Part shown: positions 33,645 through 44,876 of the stretch, in pieces
How the letters are laid out: each line of letters starts with the position of its first letter
Numbering within the stretch: position 1 is the stretch's first letter
Source of the DNA: Stenocarpella maydis
Taxonomy: Eukaryota; Ascomycota; Sordariomycetes; Diaporthales; Diaporthaceae
Reading direction: 5' to 3'
Assembly (NCBI GenBank): GCA_002270565.1
Contig: NQMI01000026.1
Coordinates: 1 to 64,000 of the forward strand
DNA: 64,000 nucleotides
Program-made: the position numbers and the translations under genes
The notes under the pieces: model-generated
Told to the model about the DNA's origin: nothing
The model's input: only the letters and a program-made list of their open reading frames with translations
Databases searched by the model: none

Positions 33645-35322
33645 TGGTGATCGGGCCGGCGCGTTTCTTGGTGACGTCCCACTGCAGTTTGAACGACCCG
33701 GCACGCTTGATTTTCTCCCCAGTGCCCGGGACGGATATGTTCTCTGCATTGATACCAGACGTCTGCCGCTGTATCTCAATCGCTTTCTCCGTCGCCGTCA
33801 GATGTGGCTCGATGGGCGTGAACGCGTAGCCAAGGAATATGAGGTCTGGCGTGCGTGGTGTAATCCTGATGAAGCCGCCGATAAGGAGCGACTGGCCAGG
33901 CTTGATGACTTGCTGCTCGGGGGTTGCACGAGCCTTCATGACAAGCGAAGGCCGGTGCTCTTCGCGGACCCAAGTCTCCAGCTCGCTGCGTTCGAGCCCG
34001 GGCAGGTCAATGAGCTCACCCTTCCCACTGCCAAAGGGAACCCGGATGGGAGACGCAGTAGTCCCTGGTAGTGCCGAAACGACCGGCATATGAGGATAAT
34101 CGGTCTCCTGTTGCGGTGGTGGCAACAAAGAACCAGCGTCAAGTTCGTCGATCTCCGGTAGCACAGCATGCTTGACATCCTCCTTCTCGTCGACCGCTGG
34201 TGCCAGAGTGAGGCCGTTCCGAGGTTGGACAGCCACGGAGATATCGTGCTTGGATTCCTTCCAATCCATGCGGCCTTTCGGGAACACGGCATCGAATAGC
34301 TGGCTCTTCCCGACGTTCACCTTGCCCACCATCCACCCGGCGCCTCCTCGCTTCCAGATGTCCTCCTTGACCTCCTGTGTCCACCAGCTTCGTTTGGCAC
34401 TAACGCACCTCACATTTCCCAGCCTCACATGCCTCGAGTCGCGCGGGAGCGCTTGCCTCAGGATCTCGACCAGCGTGGGCATGAGCCTGTCGACCTGTTC
34501 CTTCTTTGGTGCCAGGAGATCGGATCTGGTAATGATGAAGCTCATCTCGGTCTTCTTGCCCTTGAAAAATTTACCAGATTGCGAACGGCGGTTCTTGGTG
34601 CGCAGTGGCGTCAGGTCGAGCAGTTGGTGGATCTTTGGCAGGAGCGACATGGGGAAGTCGGCAGCATCCAGGACGTGATAGACATGGTTATACTTGTACG
34701 GCGATTCCTGGATTGTCTCGCGTATTGCCTCCATGGTAGGGTGGTAGATGGGAGTCCCGGTGTGGTGGTGGATGAGATTGTGGCATCGGTCACAGAACGG
34801 CACATCTGGCGCCTCGCTGGTCTCGGTCGTGGGACGCTGTGGGAGCGCGGCATTCGCGAGGCCAAGTTTCTCGAGTAGCTCACCACGGTTCTGTAGTGCT
34901 TCTTGAAGAACCTCGTCTTCGCTACTCTGGCGCGGCTCTTCCTTCAGGAGGCCCAGGTAAGCCTTGACTGCCCTCCTGTCTATGTTGAAATAACCCGGTT
35001 CATCTGGGACGGCTGTCTGAGAGAGGGCACCACAGCCAGCACACTGTACGGGTAGCGTGCGGACCGGTGTGGGTTGAACGGAGTCCTCATTATGCGCTGG
35101 GCTGCTTTTCAAGTGCAGCTTCCTAGTCTGGCATCGTGGCAGTAGTCGACGCCCTGGATTGCCAGTCGTCGTGGCACCGGCCGACCTGTGCAAGGTTTGG
35201 CATCTAGCCGCGGCAGGACATAGGTATAACGGAAAGGTAGAGCCTATCGAGGCGCCATGGTCAATGTTGATAAAGCACCGTAGCAGTCGCGAACACGATA
35301 TCTGCCCGGCTCCGGGTTTCAT
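33178..35322 (-). CDS. gep3: Genetic interactor of prohibitins 3 (GEP3), mitochondrial circularly permuted GTPase
   Basis: A single exon of 714 residues. The GTPase motifs appear in permuted order: G4 as TRSD at 265-268, G5-like CVSAK at 306-310, G1 P-loop GKVNVGKS at 333-340, G2 in PGTTASPI at 419-426, and G3 DLPG at 439-442. This order is the hallmark of the YqeH/NOA1/GEP3 group. A split Cys finger precedes them (C94, C97, C177, C180), also typical of YqeH-like proteins. The basic, Ser- and Arg-rich N-terminus fits a mitochondrial presequence. In yeast the protein acts in mitochondrial small-subunit assembly and interacts genetically with prohibitins. The TRSD in place of NKxD is normal for this subfamily. 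A corrupted echo of its 3' end lies before the N gap and should be ignored. It is divergent from mrp49. Confidence 0.9.
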   Translation of the reverse strand: MKPGAGQISCSRLLRCFINIDHGASIGSTFPLYLCPAAARCQTLHRSAGATTTGNPGRRLLPRCQTRKLHLKSSPAHNEDSVQPTPVRTLPVQCAGCGALSQTAVPDEPGYFNIDRRAVKAYLGLLKEEPRQSSEDEVLQEALQNRGELLEKLGLANAALPQRPTTETSEAPDVPFCDRCHNLIHHHTGTPIYHPTMEAIRETIQESPYKYNHVYHVLDAADFPMSLLPKIHQLLDLTPLRTKNRRSQSGKFFKGKKTEMSFIITRSDLLAPKKEQVDRLMPTLVEILRQALPRDSRHVRLGNVRCVSAKRSWWTQEVKEDIWKRGGAGWMVGKVNVGKSQLFDAVFPKGRMDWKESKHDISVAVQPRNGLTLAPAVDEKEDVKHAVLPEIDELDAGSLLPPPQQETDYPHMPVVSALPGTTASPIRVPFGSGKGELIDLPGLERSELETWVREEHRPSLVMKARATPEQQVIKPGQSLLIGGFIRITPRTPDLIFLGYAFTPIEPHLTATEKAIEIQRQTSGINAENISVPGTGEKIKRAGSFKLQWDVTKKRAGPITRKDAVGIKVDRLPYRVLSLDILIEGCGWVEITAQVRTKHLFSTPPSTPKRPKPSSKNDIKAGREEILQELDLSDPDLEDEDSHPFDSGEPEPNWPVVDVFSPEGRFIGCRPPLNAWLYNKARKTAETSKKRPRRSMTGAKRRDKDAGRAKSAEAW

Positions 35323-35661
35323 TGCGTCAAGGCATCACCTTCCGTGGCGGCGCAAAAGAGTTTGGGTGGATGAGGTCTGCAGCAGAGGCCCTCGAGACTT
35401 TTCTGGACCCCTGTTGCTGCGATAAGACATGCCAGCCGCGAGATAAGGCCGTCAGCAGGGGTCTGCTGCCGCCGCGGCAGAACCTCAATTGGGGCCCAGT
35501 CGCATTCGACGACATGAAATTTCGAGAGATGGACGACCAGGCTCGAGTCTGTTGATACATGACGGCGACGACGGCGAAATCAATCACCTGGCGCCCGCCC
35601 AACACCCTTCTCCTCTGCCCTGACTCTTGAGCCTAGCCAAGGCTCAGATCCGCCGCCCAAA
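35323..35661. promoter_or_regulatory. Divergent promoter region, gep3 / mrp49
   Basis: A 339-base region between two mitochondrial-translation genes transcribed away from each other. No specific factor site is claimed. Confidence 0.5.
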
Positions 35662-36454
35662 ATGTCGAGAATAGGGATGCGAATGAACAAGCTGAAATCT
35701 GTAAGCCCTCGGCCCTGCCACACGCCTCCCGCGACCGACTGCGCCCAGCTAACGCCCCCATGCAGCAGGTAAAGCAGCTCCCAATTCCTCGGGCCCACCC
35801 AGCGGTGACTGACCACCAAACGAACCACAGCTTGTCAACGTGAGGAACGGGCCCGGCGCGGCGAAGCTCCCCGAGAACGTGACCAAGATACACCTCGAGT
35901 TCGCGTCCAAGTGGAGCGACGGGCACACGGGGCCGGGCGAGTTCTGGAAGGAGAACCTCCCGCGGTTAAAGTACCACAACCCCGCGGTCCCCATGATCGT
36001 GAACCGCACAGACGAGCAGGCCGGCCCCGCCACGCTAAGCATCTACATGAGCGGCGGCGGCGAGCAGCAGCAGGGAGCAAGGAGTCGCGGGGGAGGAGCG
36101 GGGCCCGCGCCCAGGCGCACCCTGGCGACGGCGGACGCGTGGAGGACGATCGCGAGCTCGACGACGGGGACCGCGCGCGCGCCGCCCCCGGCCGAGGGGG
36201 AGACGGTGGTGACCATCAACATGAAGCACGTGCAGCGGGGGGAGATCATGCGGCAGTTCATGGACCGGACGGGCGCGCGCGAGGTTCCGCCGTCGGCCGA
36301 GGACCAGAAGGAGATGGAGAGGCTGCGGGAGCTGCGGGAGCGCGCCGCGCACGACAAGCAGGTGCAGAAGGTGTACCGCCAGAAGATCAAGGCCGAGAAG
36401 AGGTTACTGGAGAGGGCGAGACAGGAGGCGGACGCGCTCAAGGCGGACAAGTGA
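35662..36454 (+). CDS. mrp49: Mitochondrial large-subunit ribosomal protein MRP49 (L51/S25/CI-B8 domain)
   Basis: Exons are 35662-35700 and 35831-36454 with a 130-bp intron, giving 220 residues. Exon 1 encodes MSRIGMRMNKLKS and joins in phase 0 to LVNVRNGPGAAKLPENV. The core LPRLKYHNPAVPMIVNR is the conserved stretch of the L51/S25/CI-B8 fold. The C-terminal half is longer than in yeast and charged: an Ala/Gly-rich insert, then an amphipathic helix-rich tail (AEDQKEMERLRELRERAAHD). The role is structural, in the mitochondrial ribosome. Placed head to head with gep3, another mitoribosome-related gene, and tail to tail with hul4. Confidence 0.88.
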
Positions 36455-37099
36455 GGGAGGAGGCTACTTTCGCGCCTCTTGCTCTGCCGGGGGGGGGGGT
36501 CTGGGGCTAGGCGAAGAGGATGGGACATGGGGTGGTCCGTGATACGATAGATTGTCGGCTAGTTGAAACAACAGCAATAGCTCTGTACAAAGCATCACCC
36601 ATTTTGACTGACCACACAACGGATTCCCACCCGCTCCGTCAGCTCAGATCTGCTCCAGTCCAGGCGAAATGCGCCTCAGCTCTTCTCAAAAGCCATAGTT
36701 TGATAGAAACCACTTTACCCCTTCCTCCGCGGTAGCTTTTCGCTGAGTGGCGAGGCAGTGACTTTCAGGTCTCCAGGATATCATCAACGTCCTTGGTGGC
36801 TCACCATCCTAGCCCACTGCATCGTATAGTATACAGCCTTGGATTGGGCCTCGAACCATCAACACTGCAGGCACATAGTGGAACGTGAGTCTGATTCTTC
36901 TAAGGCATGTTACAGCATGCCTGTCTGTCTTGCATTTGTGTCCTTATCCTTTCAGCACACCTGATACCCAAAAAGAGCTCACCCAGTAATGCATTAGAAC
37001 CGGTCCCCCACAATCCCGTTTGGGGAACAATCCAACCTCCCCTGACCCAAGAGAGTCATAAATAAAATAATGTCACTTCTGACGCATCCGTGCCGGGCA
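36455..37099. other. Convergent intergenic region, mrp49 / hul4
   Basis: About 645 bases holding both 3' ends. I see no gene. A GGTTCGAGGCC word near 36846-36856 (minus strand) resembles a tRNA B box, but no cloverleaf fits. Confidence 0.6.
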
Positions 37100-40000
37100 C
37101 TATTTCAGCCCAAAGCCTTCGCTCTCATGCACAGAATCCCATAAAAGCTTCTCCAATCTTTCTCTTGACCCGTACCTCCACAGTTGCAGGGCATTGAAAC
37201 ATGTTCTAGCCGTTGGATATCTGCCGTTGTCATCCCCAAGGCACGAGATCCTGATGGTCAGCGACGCAGCACCCATGGCTGGGATGCGGTCGCTGCCTGT
37301 GATGAATGCCAGTAGCCTTCTTTGGTCTCTGGGGCTCGCACGCTCAAACGACTCCCAGAACCACCTGAGTGTCGGTTCCGTCTGATCCGGCTTGCTAGTC
37401 TTGTTTCCCCAGTTCTCGTACTCGGCTGACACCCGAAGCGACGTGATGTCCAACGGCTCGTCGGAGCCGCGGACCAGGAGCTCGATCTCCTCCGGTCGGA
37501 AGAGTGAGAGGGCATTACCGCCGCAGACAGTGAAGAAGCCACGCTTGAACGGTTCGAATTGGCGGGTCACGGCACCCTCGAGAAGGTACTTGACATATAG
37601 GTCGACATATTCACGGCGGTTGGAATTTGTGACGGGCCGGGTCAGACCACCAGGACAGAGAGGTACTCGCTCGATATGGCCATATTTCTCCACGTCAATG
37701 GCGAAGTCGAGACAGAAAGTGGACTCAACGTCGCCATCAAAATCAAGCAGTTGACGCAGGCCTTTGGCGAGGCGCGGGCGGAATTCCGCCAGGTCGTCCA
37801 GGGTATATGCCATGACCGGCCTTGGCTGGGTCGAGAGACCTGGGGAAGGCGGCGGGGCAGCTGTTAAAAGCTTGCGGAAGGCAAAGGGTGGGAATGCAAC
37901 ATCGAGGATGGTGGAGTTGTAGATGGCGAGCCCGAACACCACGCCCACCAGAAAGAACTGGTCGGAAGTCTCGAAAGAGTTGGGGTTGAAGTAGCAATAC
38001 TGCGAGTCTTCATCATAGACAAACATCCCTTTGGCGGCCTGTCAGTATATTGGAGGTAGTTGTCTGCAGGGCGGACTCTGGACGTACCGTGGTCGGGGTT
38101 GAAGACCTCCCTGACAAGCAGCAGGAACCACTCTTTCTTCAGTCCTCCAGCGTCGACTCCTTCCTCGCCCTGGAAGGCAATACGCAGTCCCTTCTTGATA
38201 TCCTCGCCGCCGCCGCCAATGACTTCGCTTACCCCTGTCAGACTGTCTTCGACCAGACACTCACGCCTCACGCTTAGCGTCAAGTACTGTTCCACGTTTC
38301 TCCGACTCAGTATGCTATCAAAAAAAGCATCCCTCGCCTTGTTATGCATTTGTCGTTTGGCTTCGTGTTCCAAAATTTCGATCTTGGCACCGATACTGAG
38401 GAGGAACGGGAATTGACAGAAGGAGAACTTGCTCCTCTTGCGTTCCCAGGCCTCAAAGTCTGCAACAAGATCCGAGTCGTCGAGCAGCGTGATGTAGAAG
38501 TCGCTTGTGGGCACAATTTGGCCCCTCGCTTGAACTTGGTCCCTGACGCTCGTGCTATTCAAGACCTCGTCCTGTGAGGACGGAGTGCCTGCGATTTGTC
38601 TTCGATGAGATGCGTTGTTGTTTGCGGCGAAGAGTAGACCAATAACACGAGCAGCAGCCTTGGTCTGCCAGTCATCGTGGTAGACCATCTTCGGTTGCTC
38701 CTTAGGCTTCTTTGATCTGGATGGGCGGGGCTGGCCGACAGCAGCATGAAGGGTGGCTGGGGACCGCCCGGCAGCCATGTTGGGAATAAGGCCAGCCGTC
38801 ACGTCGACCTTCACCTCGTGCTTCTTTTGGTTCTGGCGAATCAACCTATACGCTAGAAAACTGCTCGCGAACTCCTTCAGCTGGACAAAGCGAGACTCTG
38901 GCAGTCTTGAAAACCAGGAGACGAGGTGATTCTGGCAGTCAGCCGGTGTGTTAGACAGGAGGCCAAGGATGCGTTTGATGATGGGTGAGTGCTGTCCAGA
39001 GACCGGCCCTGAACCACGCAGCGGCCCAGATGTGTATGGTTGGTTTATTTGGCTGTTTTGCGCAGGTGGTAAGCGCCCCGTGAAATTATGAAATGAGGCG
39101 TGCAGAAGCGGGTTTGCCGCTATTATGAGCAAGAAGCGGAGGTCTTCTGGGCTGTTGAGCGGTCTTCCAGGTCGTTTAAGAATATTCTCCGTGACTTTGA
39201 GGAGCGTCTTCCGCAGGTGCTCCTGTGACTCAAGCACGTGTCCCTCGAACTGCCTCAGCTCCACTTCCGTAGGCTCGTCGAACACAAACGTCTGTGTGAG
39301 CCCATCATAAATATCCACCCAACGCTCTCCCGCATTTATAACAGTATGATACCAACTGTCTACCTCGGCCCAGTCGATATTAGGATTCCTGCTTGTAACA
39401 GTCGAGTCCTCGTCACTGCGATATGAAGGTGTCCGGTGGGGTGCCGCCTTCTCCTTTCGGCCGGTCCACCATGAGCCATTCTCGGCAAAATCTCCAACCA
39501 TCAGCATCTTGGCATCCAGTTCGGTTATCGTGTGCTCCTGTGATGGGACTTCCTTGGGAGGCTTCGGAGGCTCCGAAGGTCGTCGCCTAGACGGCTGAGG
39601 AGCGCGGCGATTGGTGTGGCGTGGATGTCGGAGCAAGAAAGATGAGTTGACGCAGGATAGTGGTGGAGAAAAGCAACTGATGAGATAGTCCTCGAGGGGT
39701 CTGAAAAGTCTCCTCCCATCCGGATCCCCACACCTGCCGTTCTGATCGATTGAGAGCCTCTCAGACCCTCGGAATTCTGGTCTCGTTTCGGGGTAGGAGG
39801 AGGAATAAGATCTTTGTGAAAACATCGCAGGCCGTGAGAAATTCACGTAGGCGCTTCGGTCCTCGGCACTTCCATGGGCTGGATATGATGTTCCAGCTTT
39901 CGGTATGGGCACCCCGTCCTTCCCAGGTCTCTGTACAGCTGCTGGCGTATCGGTGCCATTCGCGGCCCCGTGCGGCCTGTACGTCTCCAGTGGGCGGCTG

Positions 40001-40815
40001 CCATCCCTTGATTCTGTCGATGCGCGCCTGGCCGACAGAGCCGCAACCAGGTAGTTCCTGAGACAGTCCGCCACGAGGTGTTTTGTGCTTTCAAGTGATA
40101 TGGGTGCTAGCAATGATGGTTTAGATTCACCGCAAAGACCTCTCAATACGTGATGGTGCATACACTCACACTTTGCAGTGGCGTTGGCGTCCTCGGATGC
40201 CCGTCTGTGGCCTACAGCGTGACTGTTCGCCTCAGCCACAACGTTAATGTCGACGAGGTCATTAATGGTCATGCACAGGGTGCATTTGAAGACCTTGAGC
40301 CCCTTAGGCCATCTTGACATTGCACCACATGTCATGCAGTTACCCGATGCGAAGTCCTTGTCCATGGAGGACCTACCGTTCGCCCTCGACGGGACCGTAG
40401 GCTGTGCGGGCCTCTTCTGCTTGGATCCGGGCCCCAAACCCAGCATCTCGGCATCGGAGTCCGAGTCTGAGTCGAAATCGTCGGGAGATGGGTTCTTGGG
40501 GGCCATCTTCCTCTTGGAAGAAAACAAAGACGGGAAGGGGTGGCTCATGGATCGGTTGTGGCTTGATGGCCTCGGGTTGGGCGCAGTCCGACTCTCAGCC
40601 GGAAGAGTGGGTATCAGATCTGGAGGGACCAGAGAGGCGTCCACCAGGTTTGGGTCGCTGGACCGCGGAGGGCTTGCGACCGGCTTGCGCCGCGGCGGCC
40701 TGGATAGCTGCTGGGGAACATCCTCGAGCTCCGGGCGTGGCAGCGGCGGCAGCGGAGGCTCCCGGGAGGGCGGATGCGGCAGAGGGTCGTTGAGTCGGGA
40801 GGGCCAGGGCGCCAT
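37100..40815 (-). CDS. hul4: HUL4-type HECT E3 ubiquitin ligase
   Basis: Minus-strand exons: 40815-40170, 40106-38088 and 38028-37100 (1197 residues). The last intron (59 bp) is required: it joins VREVFNPDHG to MFVYDEDSQYCYFNP. The first intron (63 bp, gtgagt to gctag, ctaaa branch) is a multiple of three without stops, so the unspliced form is also open. The N-terminal half has a four-Cys knuckle (CMTCG...CTLC). The HECT domain fills the last third, with GLRIAFQGEEGVDAGGLKKE and the active-site region TARTCFNALQLWRY, catalytic Cys about residue 1165. HECT ligases take ubiquitin onto this Cys and pass it to substrates. I chose the start at MAPWPSRLNDP because it has a strong context (AACATGGC); an upstream in-frame ATG at 40884 would add 23 residues. 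Confidence 0.88.
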
Positions 40816-42936
40816 GTTCGGATTGGTGTGTGCAAGGAGGCGGACGTGGTGGAAGGGGGTATCTTGTGAGGCTTGGCATGGCACTGGCTCGCTTTTGAGA
40901 GAACAAGGACAGCCTCGACGAGCATCTAGAGTGTCAAGCTGCCGAGGTGTGCGACGCCTTGATGGGCCGGCTTATCAGTCGCGGGTGGGTAGCAGCTTCC
41001 AATGTGTCGAGAGCCACACAGATGTCACCGCAATGACGTCGCAATGTGATGAGCCTGTCACAAGGACCGGGAGTGGGTGACACGGCACTCGAGTTGAGAC
41101 GCGAGGGCCCAGTACATCACACAGTACAGCTCAGCCCAGCCCAGCCCAGCTCAGCCCAGCTCAACTCGACCAGCACAGCCTTCAAAGTGGGACGGGCCGG
41201 CCGGGACGTTTCTCAAGGGACAGGTTCGTGCGCGCACGTGTGGGCGCGTTCGAGTGTTGAGAGGGAGAGCTTTGAGTGCGAGTATGAGTGAGAGAGTATG
41301 AGCATGAGCAGAGACGATCAGGGTGAGCCAAAGAAGAGCAAAGCGAAATCAGTCAGAGCTTCAAAGAGTGGTGTCGCTGTGCAGTGCTGGACAGAGATAT
41401 ATCTCCCGGTCGCTCAGGGGGGCGGGGCGGGTGTGCAACTGCGACCTGGCACTGCTCAGACCAAGGCTTGAGAAGCTGAGGCTGCTGGAAATCAGGGCGC
41501 GGACGCCAGGTCCGAAGCCCTGCAGGTGGTCTCCCTTGAGAGGACGAAGGTCAGAGGCCGTGCAAGAGACGAGTGAGTGTGAGAGAGAGAGAGGGGGGGG
41601 GGCGTCGTGCTGGAGGAGGCCTGGCCTACTGTGCTCTGTTCCAAAGACTCGAGCTGTCGTCGTCGACGCTGGGATGACGATGCAGGCAGGGGGTTAAAAC
41701 GGACAGCCACTGCAGACAAGCAGTCAGCCAGACAGACAAGACTGACTGTCGTTTGGAAGTGGTAGATAAAAGCGGTACGAGGTACGTGGTGCGTTGTACA
41801 CCTGCCTTGGCTTGAAACAAAGGGTCTCGTACCGAAATGCCGACCTGCCAGTGGTACACTAGTAGACTACCTAGGCAGCCAGAGTACCCCGTATAATCAA
41901 TCGTACAGTAGTAGTATGCAATCCCACCCACCCCCCATGCCCGCCCTTGTACGGCAAGCCTGGCCTTGCAGATCCCCAATGTGCGCTAGCCCGTGTGGTC
42001 AGTGGATCCAGATCACCGGGTTATGAAATGCCAGGGGCAGGGGACCTCTGCTGCGGTACTACACTCCCCTCCGCCCAACCTAACTGTTTGATGAGGCCCT
42101 TGTGCCTTGTGCCTTGTGCCTACTTCTTCTGGTCCACAAGAGCTTCTTGCATCGAAATTGCTTTATTTACGTCGTGGGCGCCGGCTCTGCGGTCGTCAAA
42201 TGAGCGGCTGCCGATGAGGGCGTTTCGAACTTGGTTGCTCAATATGATAATATAATGCCAGCCAGGAGAAGCGAGGGGTGGGTCTCTCACATGATATCAA
42301 CATCCTTGGCATCTTACCCCAGCATCTGTGCCTGTGCCTGTCCAAAGAAGTCGGTATTTTGGGTGGGATTATTGGAAAGGAAAGTATTGATTTCGCGTGT
42401 ACGCCAAGTCCCCTGCACGATCCAACGCGCCTGAATGCAGACCTGGCCCGAGCTATGAAGGAGGCTTGAGATTGTTGAGCAGGGTGGCCAGCATATCATC
42501 AGGGACCCTTTTGCTCACTTCGACCTTCACTGACCTCTGTTCTCGGCGACGTACGGTTGCCCTTATTCAGCAGCAGCAACTGGCTCAACCACAAGCTGAA
42601 GCAGCTCGCTTAGCATCGACCATGTGTCATGCTCGTGCCATGTCCCAAAATCCTGTACCTCCACCGGGGTCGCCGTTACGAGGTGGATGTCTTCAACATG
42701 CTTCACGCGCGTCATTAACTAACCGTTTGCTTCAGTTCAGCAGTGTCGGGGCGTCGACATGTCACATCACGAGATCCTTTCCCCTCCCCAGCTGACTAGG
42801 GATATAAGCATCATAGTCTTCAAGGTATATATCGTTACCGCCCAAAATCAATTCGCTCAGCTACAGGCACGTCCCTCCACGGAGCGAGTTGAATCATACA
42901 TTCCAGCAAAACCCAAGGCTGCATTTTTACCTCGAA
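40816..42936. other. 2.1-kb intergenic region with low-complexity repeats
   Basis: No convincing gene. It contains a CAGCC/CAGCT pentamer block (about 41126-41166), a GA run followed by G8 near 41580-41600, and an imperfect gtgccttgtgcc repeat near 42100-42120. The first part is the hul4 promoter, and the last part must hold the 3' end of the DUF3712-like gene. Confidence 0.6.
41126..41166. repeat. CAGCC/CAGCT pentanucleotide repeat
   Basis: About eight imperfect units of CAGCC or CAGCT lie upstream of hul4. Confidence 0.85.
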
Positions 42937-43807
42937 TTAGCCGGTAACGAAGGATGCAAACCTGTCCTTGACCTCAAACTCGGAGTTGATGTACTTCAAC
43001 GTGTCGTTCATCCACGAGTTATTCTCCGTCCCCTTGCCCACAAGCCTCAGCCTCGCCCCCGGCGCGACCTTCTTCCCGGGCTTGAACGTGATGGCGAGCG
43101 TGCTGTCAAAGTCGCCCCTCACTATGTTGAGCTGGCCCTTCTCCTCGGCGACCACATCGCCGTCGGCGTCGACGATGTCGAACATGCTAATCCCGTGGTC
43201 GATCTCAAGCGGGCTAGGGTTGTAGACCTTCATGGTGTTGCTGTCGACGGTGGTGTCGACCAGGCTGAGGCGGGGCCCGCGCATGCCCTTGATGGCCAGT
43301 CTCTTCTTGTACGTCACGTTGCTCTTGAGCGGCCAGCCCATGACCTTGGCCGTGATGTGGCAGTCGCCGTTGTCAAGCACCAGCACCAGCTCCTCGTCCA
43401 GCATCAGCGCCTTGACGAACGCGCGGAACGACTCCTGGTTCGTGATCTTGACCTCCTGCTCTGCCACTATCACGTCGGTGCCGCCCGACTTGGTATTGAC
43501 CTCGGGCAGCTGGAGCTTTCCCCACGGCTGGTCGTTGTAGACCATGTCGACCACCATTGGCGACATGGTTGCACCCATAGGGCCGGTGCCTGTCACGCGG
43601 TTGACGAGGGACATGGTGAGGGTGCTAGTGGTGTGCGGGTTAGTAAATCTGCGGCCATTTGGTTGAGACGGGATCACTCAAGGTGTCTCTTGAGTGTCGA
43701 AGATCAGCAAGTACCGAGGAAACGTACTCTGGCGTGGCCCTGGTAATCTTGATGTGCTCAACTGTCACCACGGACCGGTTCAGGATCAAGTTCACTATTG
43801 AGTCCAT
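42937..43807 (-). CDS. DUF3712 / LEA14-like protein
   Basis: Exons on the minus strand are 43807-43728 and 43624-42937, separated by a 103-bp intron with a perfect tactaac branch and a cactag acceptor. The product is 255 residues. The N-terminus reads MDSIVNLILNRSVVTVEHIK and joins to TLTMSLVNRVTGTGPMGAT. Motifs typical of the family follow: GPMGATMSP, YNDQPWGKLQLPEV, DEELVLVLDNGDCHI, YKKRLAIKGMRGP, NPSPLEI and GEx-type NIVRG. DUF3712 proteins resemble repeated LEA14 beta-sandwich units. Their biochemical role is unknown. Unlike many relatives this one shows no membrane segment. I am confident in the family and not in any function. Confidence 0.82.
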
Positions 43808-44876
43808 CTTGAGTGGGGGATGGGATTCCTTCTCAGTAAAATAGGGCTGCGGTTAAAAAGCAAAGTTTAGGGAATTGGGAGATTCGAAGAGTAGTCAACG
43901 ATCGGTTGTAGTAGATTTCTCACAGGATCCAAGAGCTAAGGTAGTCAGCGAGCAAGAAATCATCCGCACGTCTGGCAGGATACCAGCTCGGTCTTATATC
44001 TGGGGGCTGCCAACCAGGGCGGGGAGGTCTGAGACGATCGCTCGCTAGCCATTACCACATTCTACCACAATTTCCTACCTTGACGTTATGCTGAGGAAGG
44101 AGGGAGTGCATTTCACATGTGGACGGACGTAGGGGTGAGACCCGAGTGTGTGTTGCGGCTGGATGGCAAGCTCCCCCATAGGCATGTGCTTGGCTCTAGG
44201 TGGGTAGTCAGGTACGCTGCCTCGGCACGGACAAATCGATCGCCCATCTGAAGCTATGGCATTGACGAAGCAAGCACTGCGCAGCTGCAGGGATGCCGCG
44301 GCTGAGGAGTCGGAGCAACCCCCCAGCCTGCCACTGCCACTCAGGCCCCCGAAACGAAACCTGTGGTTACTTTCCCCTTTAGGAAACCGATGCGCCCATT
44401 GCCATTCCAGATGTCGTCTTGGGACGACTCGGACGAGTCTCCCGACATACTATACACATATCTCCTAATTGCATCGACTGCTGGCCCCAAAATAGTTGGC
44501 TGTCGGGTAAGTATACCCCGCGGACTCTGGCGCAAAACGGCCCTCGATGGAGCATTACCACCACACACACAGCCTCGACATGGTTGGGGCGCACTGATTT
44601 CATTGCATTGCACACGAAATCGCAAGGCGATGCGAGACAGATAAACAGCCCAGCCCTCAATTCCCAGTAGTCCCTTTTGTTTGTTTTCTGGTATATCCCG
44701 CCAACCCAATCATATCACTTTTCCGTTACCCATGGACCCATGCTTCGTCCATCATCGGCGTGCCCCAGACACACCTAAGCCGCTCAAGTGCTCAAACCCA
44801 CACACACGCCCAGGCCGGCCCATGCCTCTGACCAAACACCACGCCATGCCGTCCAGACAAAGTCAACAGAAAATAT
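43808..44876. other. Intergenic region, DUF3712-like gene / dehydrogenase
   Basis: About 1.07 kb. I see no gene. It should contain the DUF3712-like gene promoter (a tttaaccgc-rich stretch near 43850) and the 3' end of the dehydrogenase. Confidence 0.55.

Noticed and set aside
36840..36860. GGTTCGAGGCC on the minus strand, a B-box match
   Set aside because: No acceptor, D or T stems fit around it.
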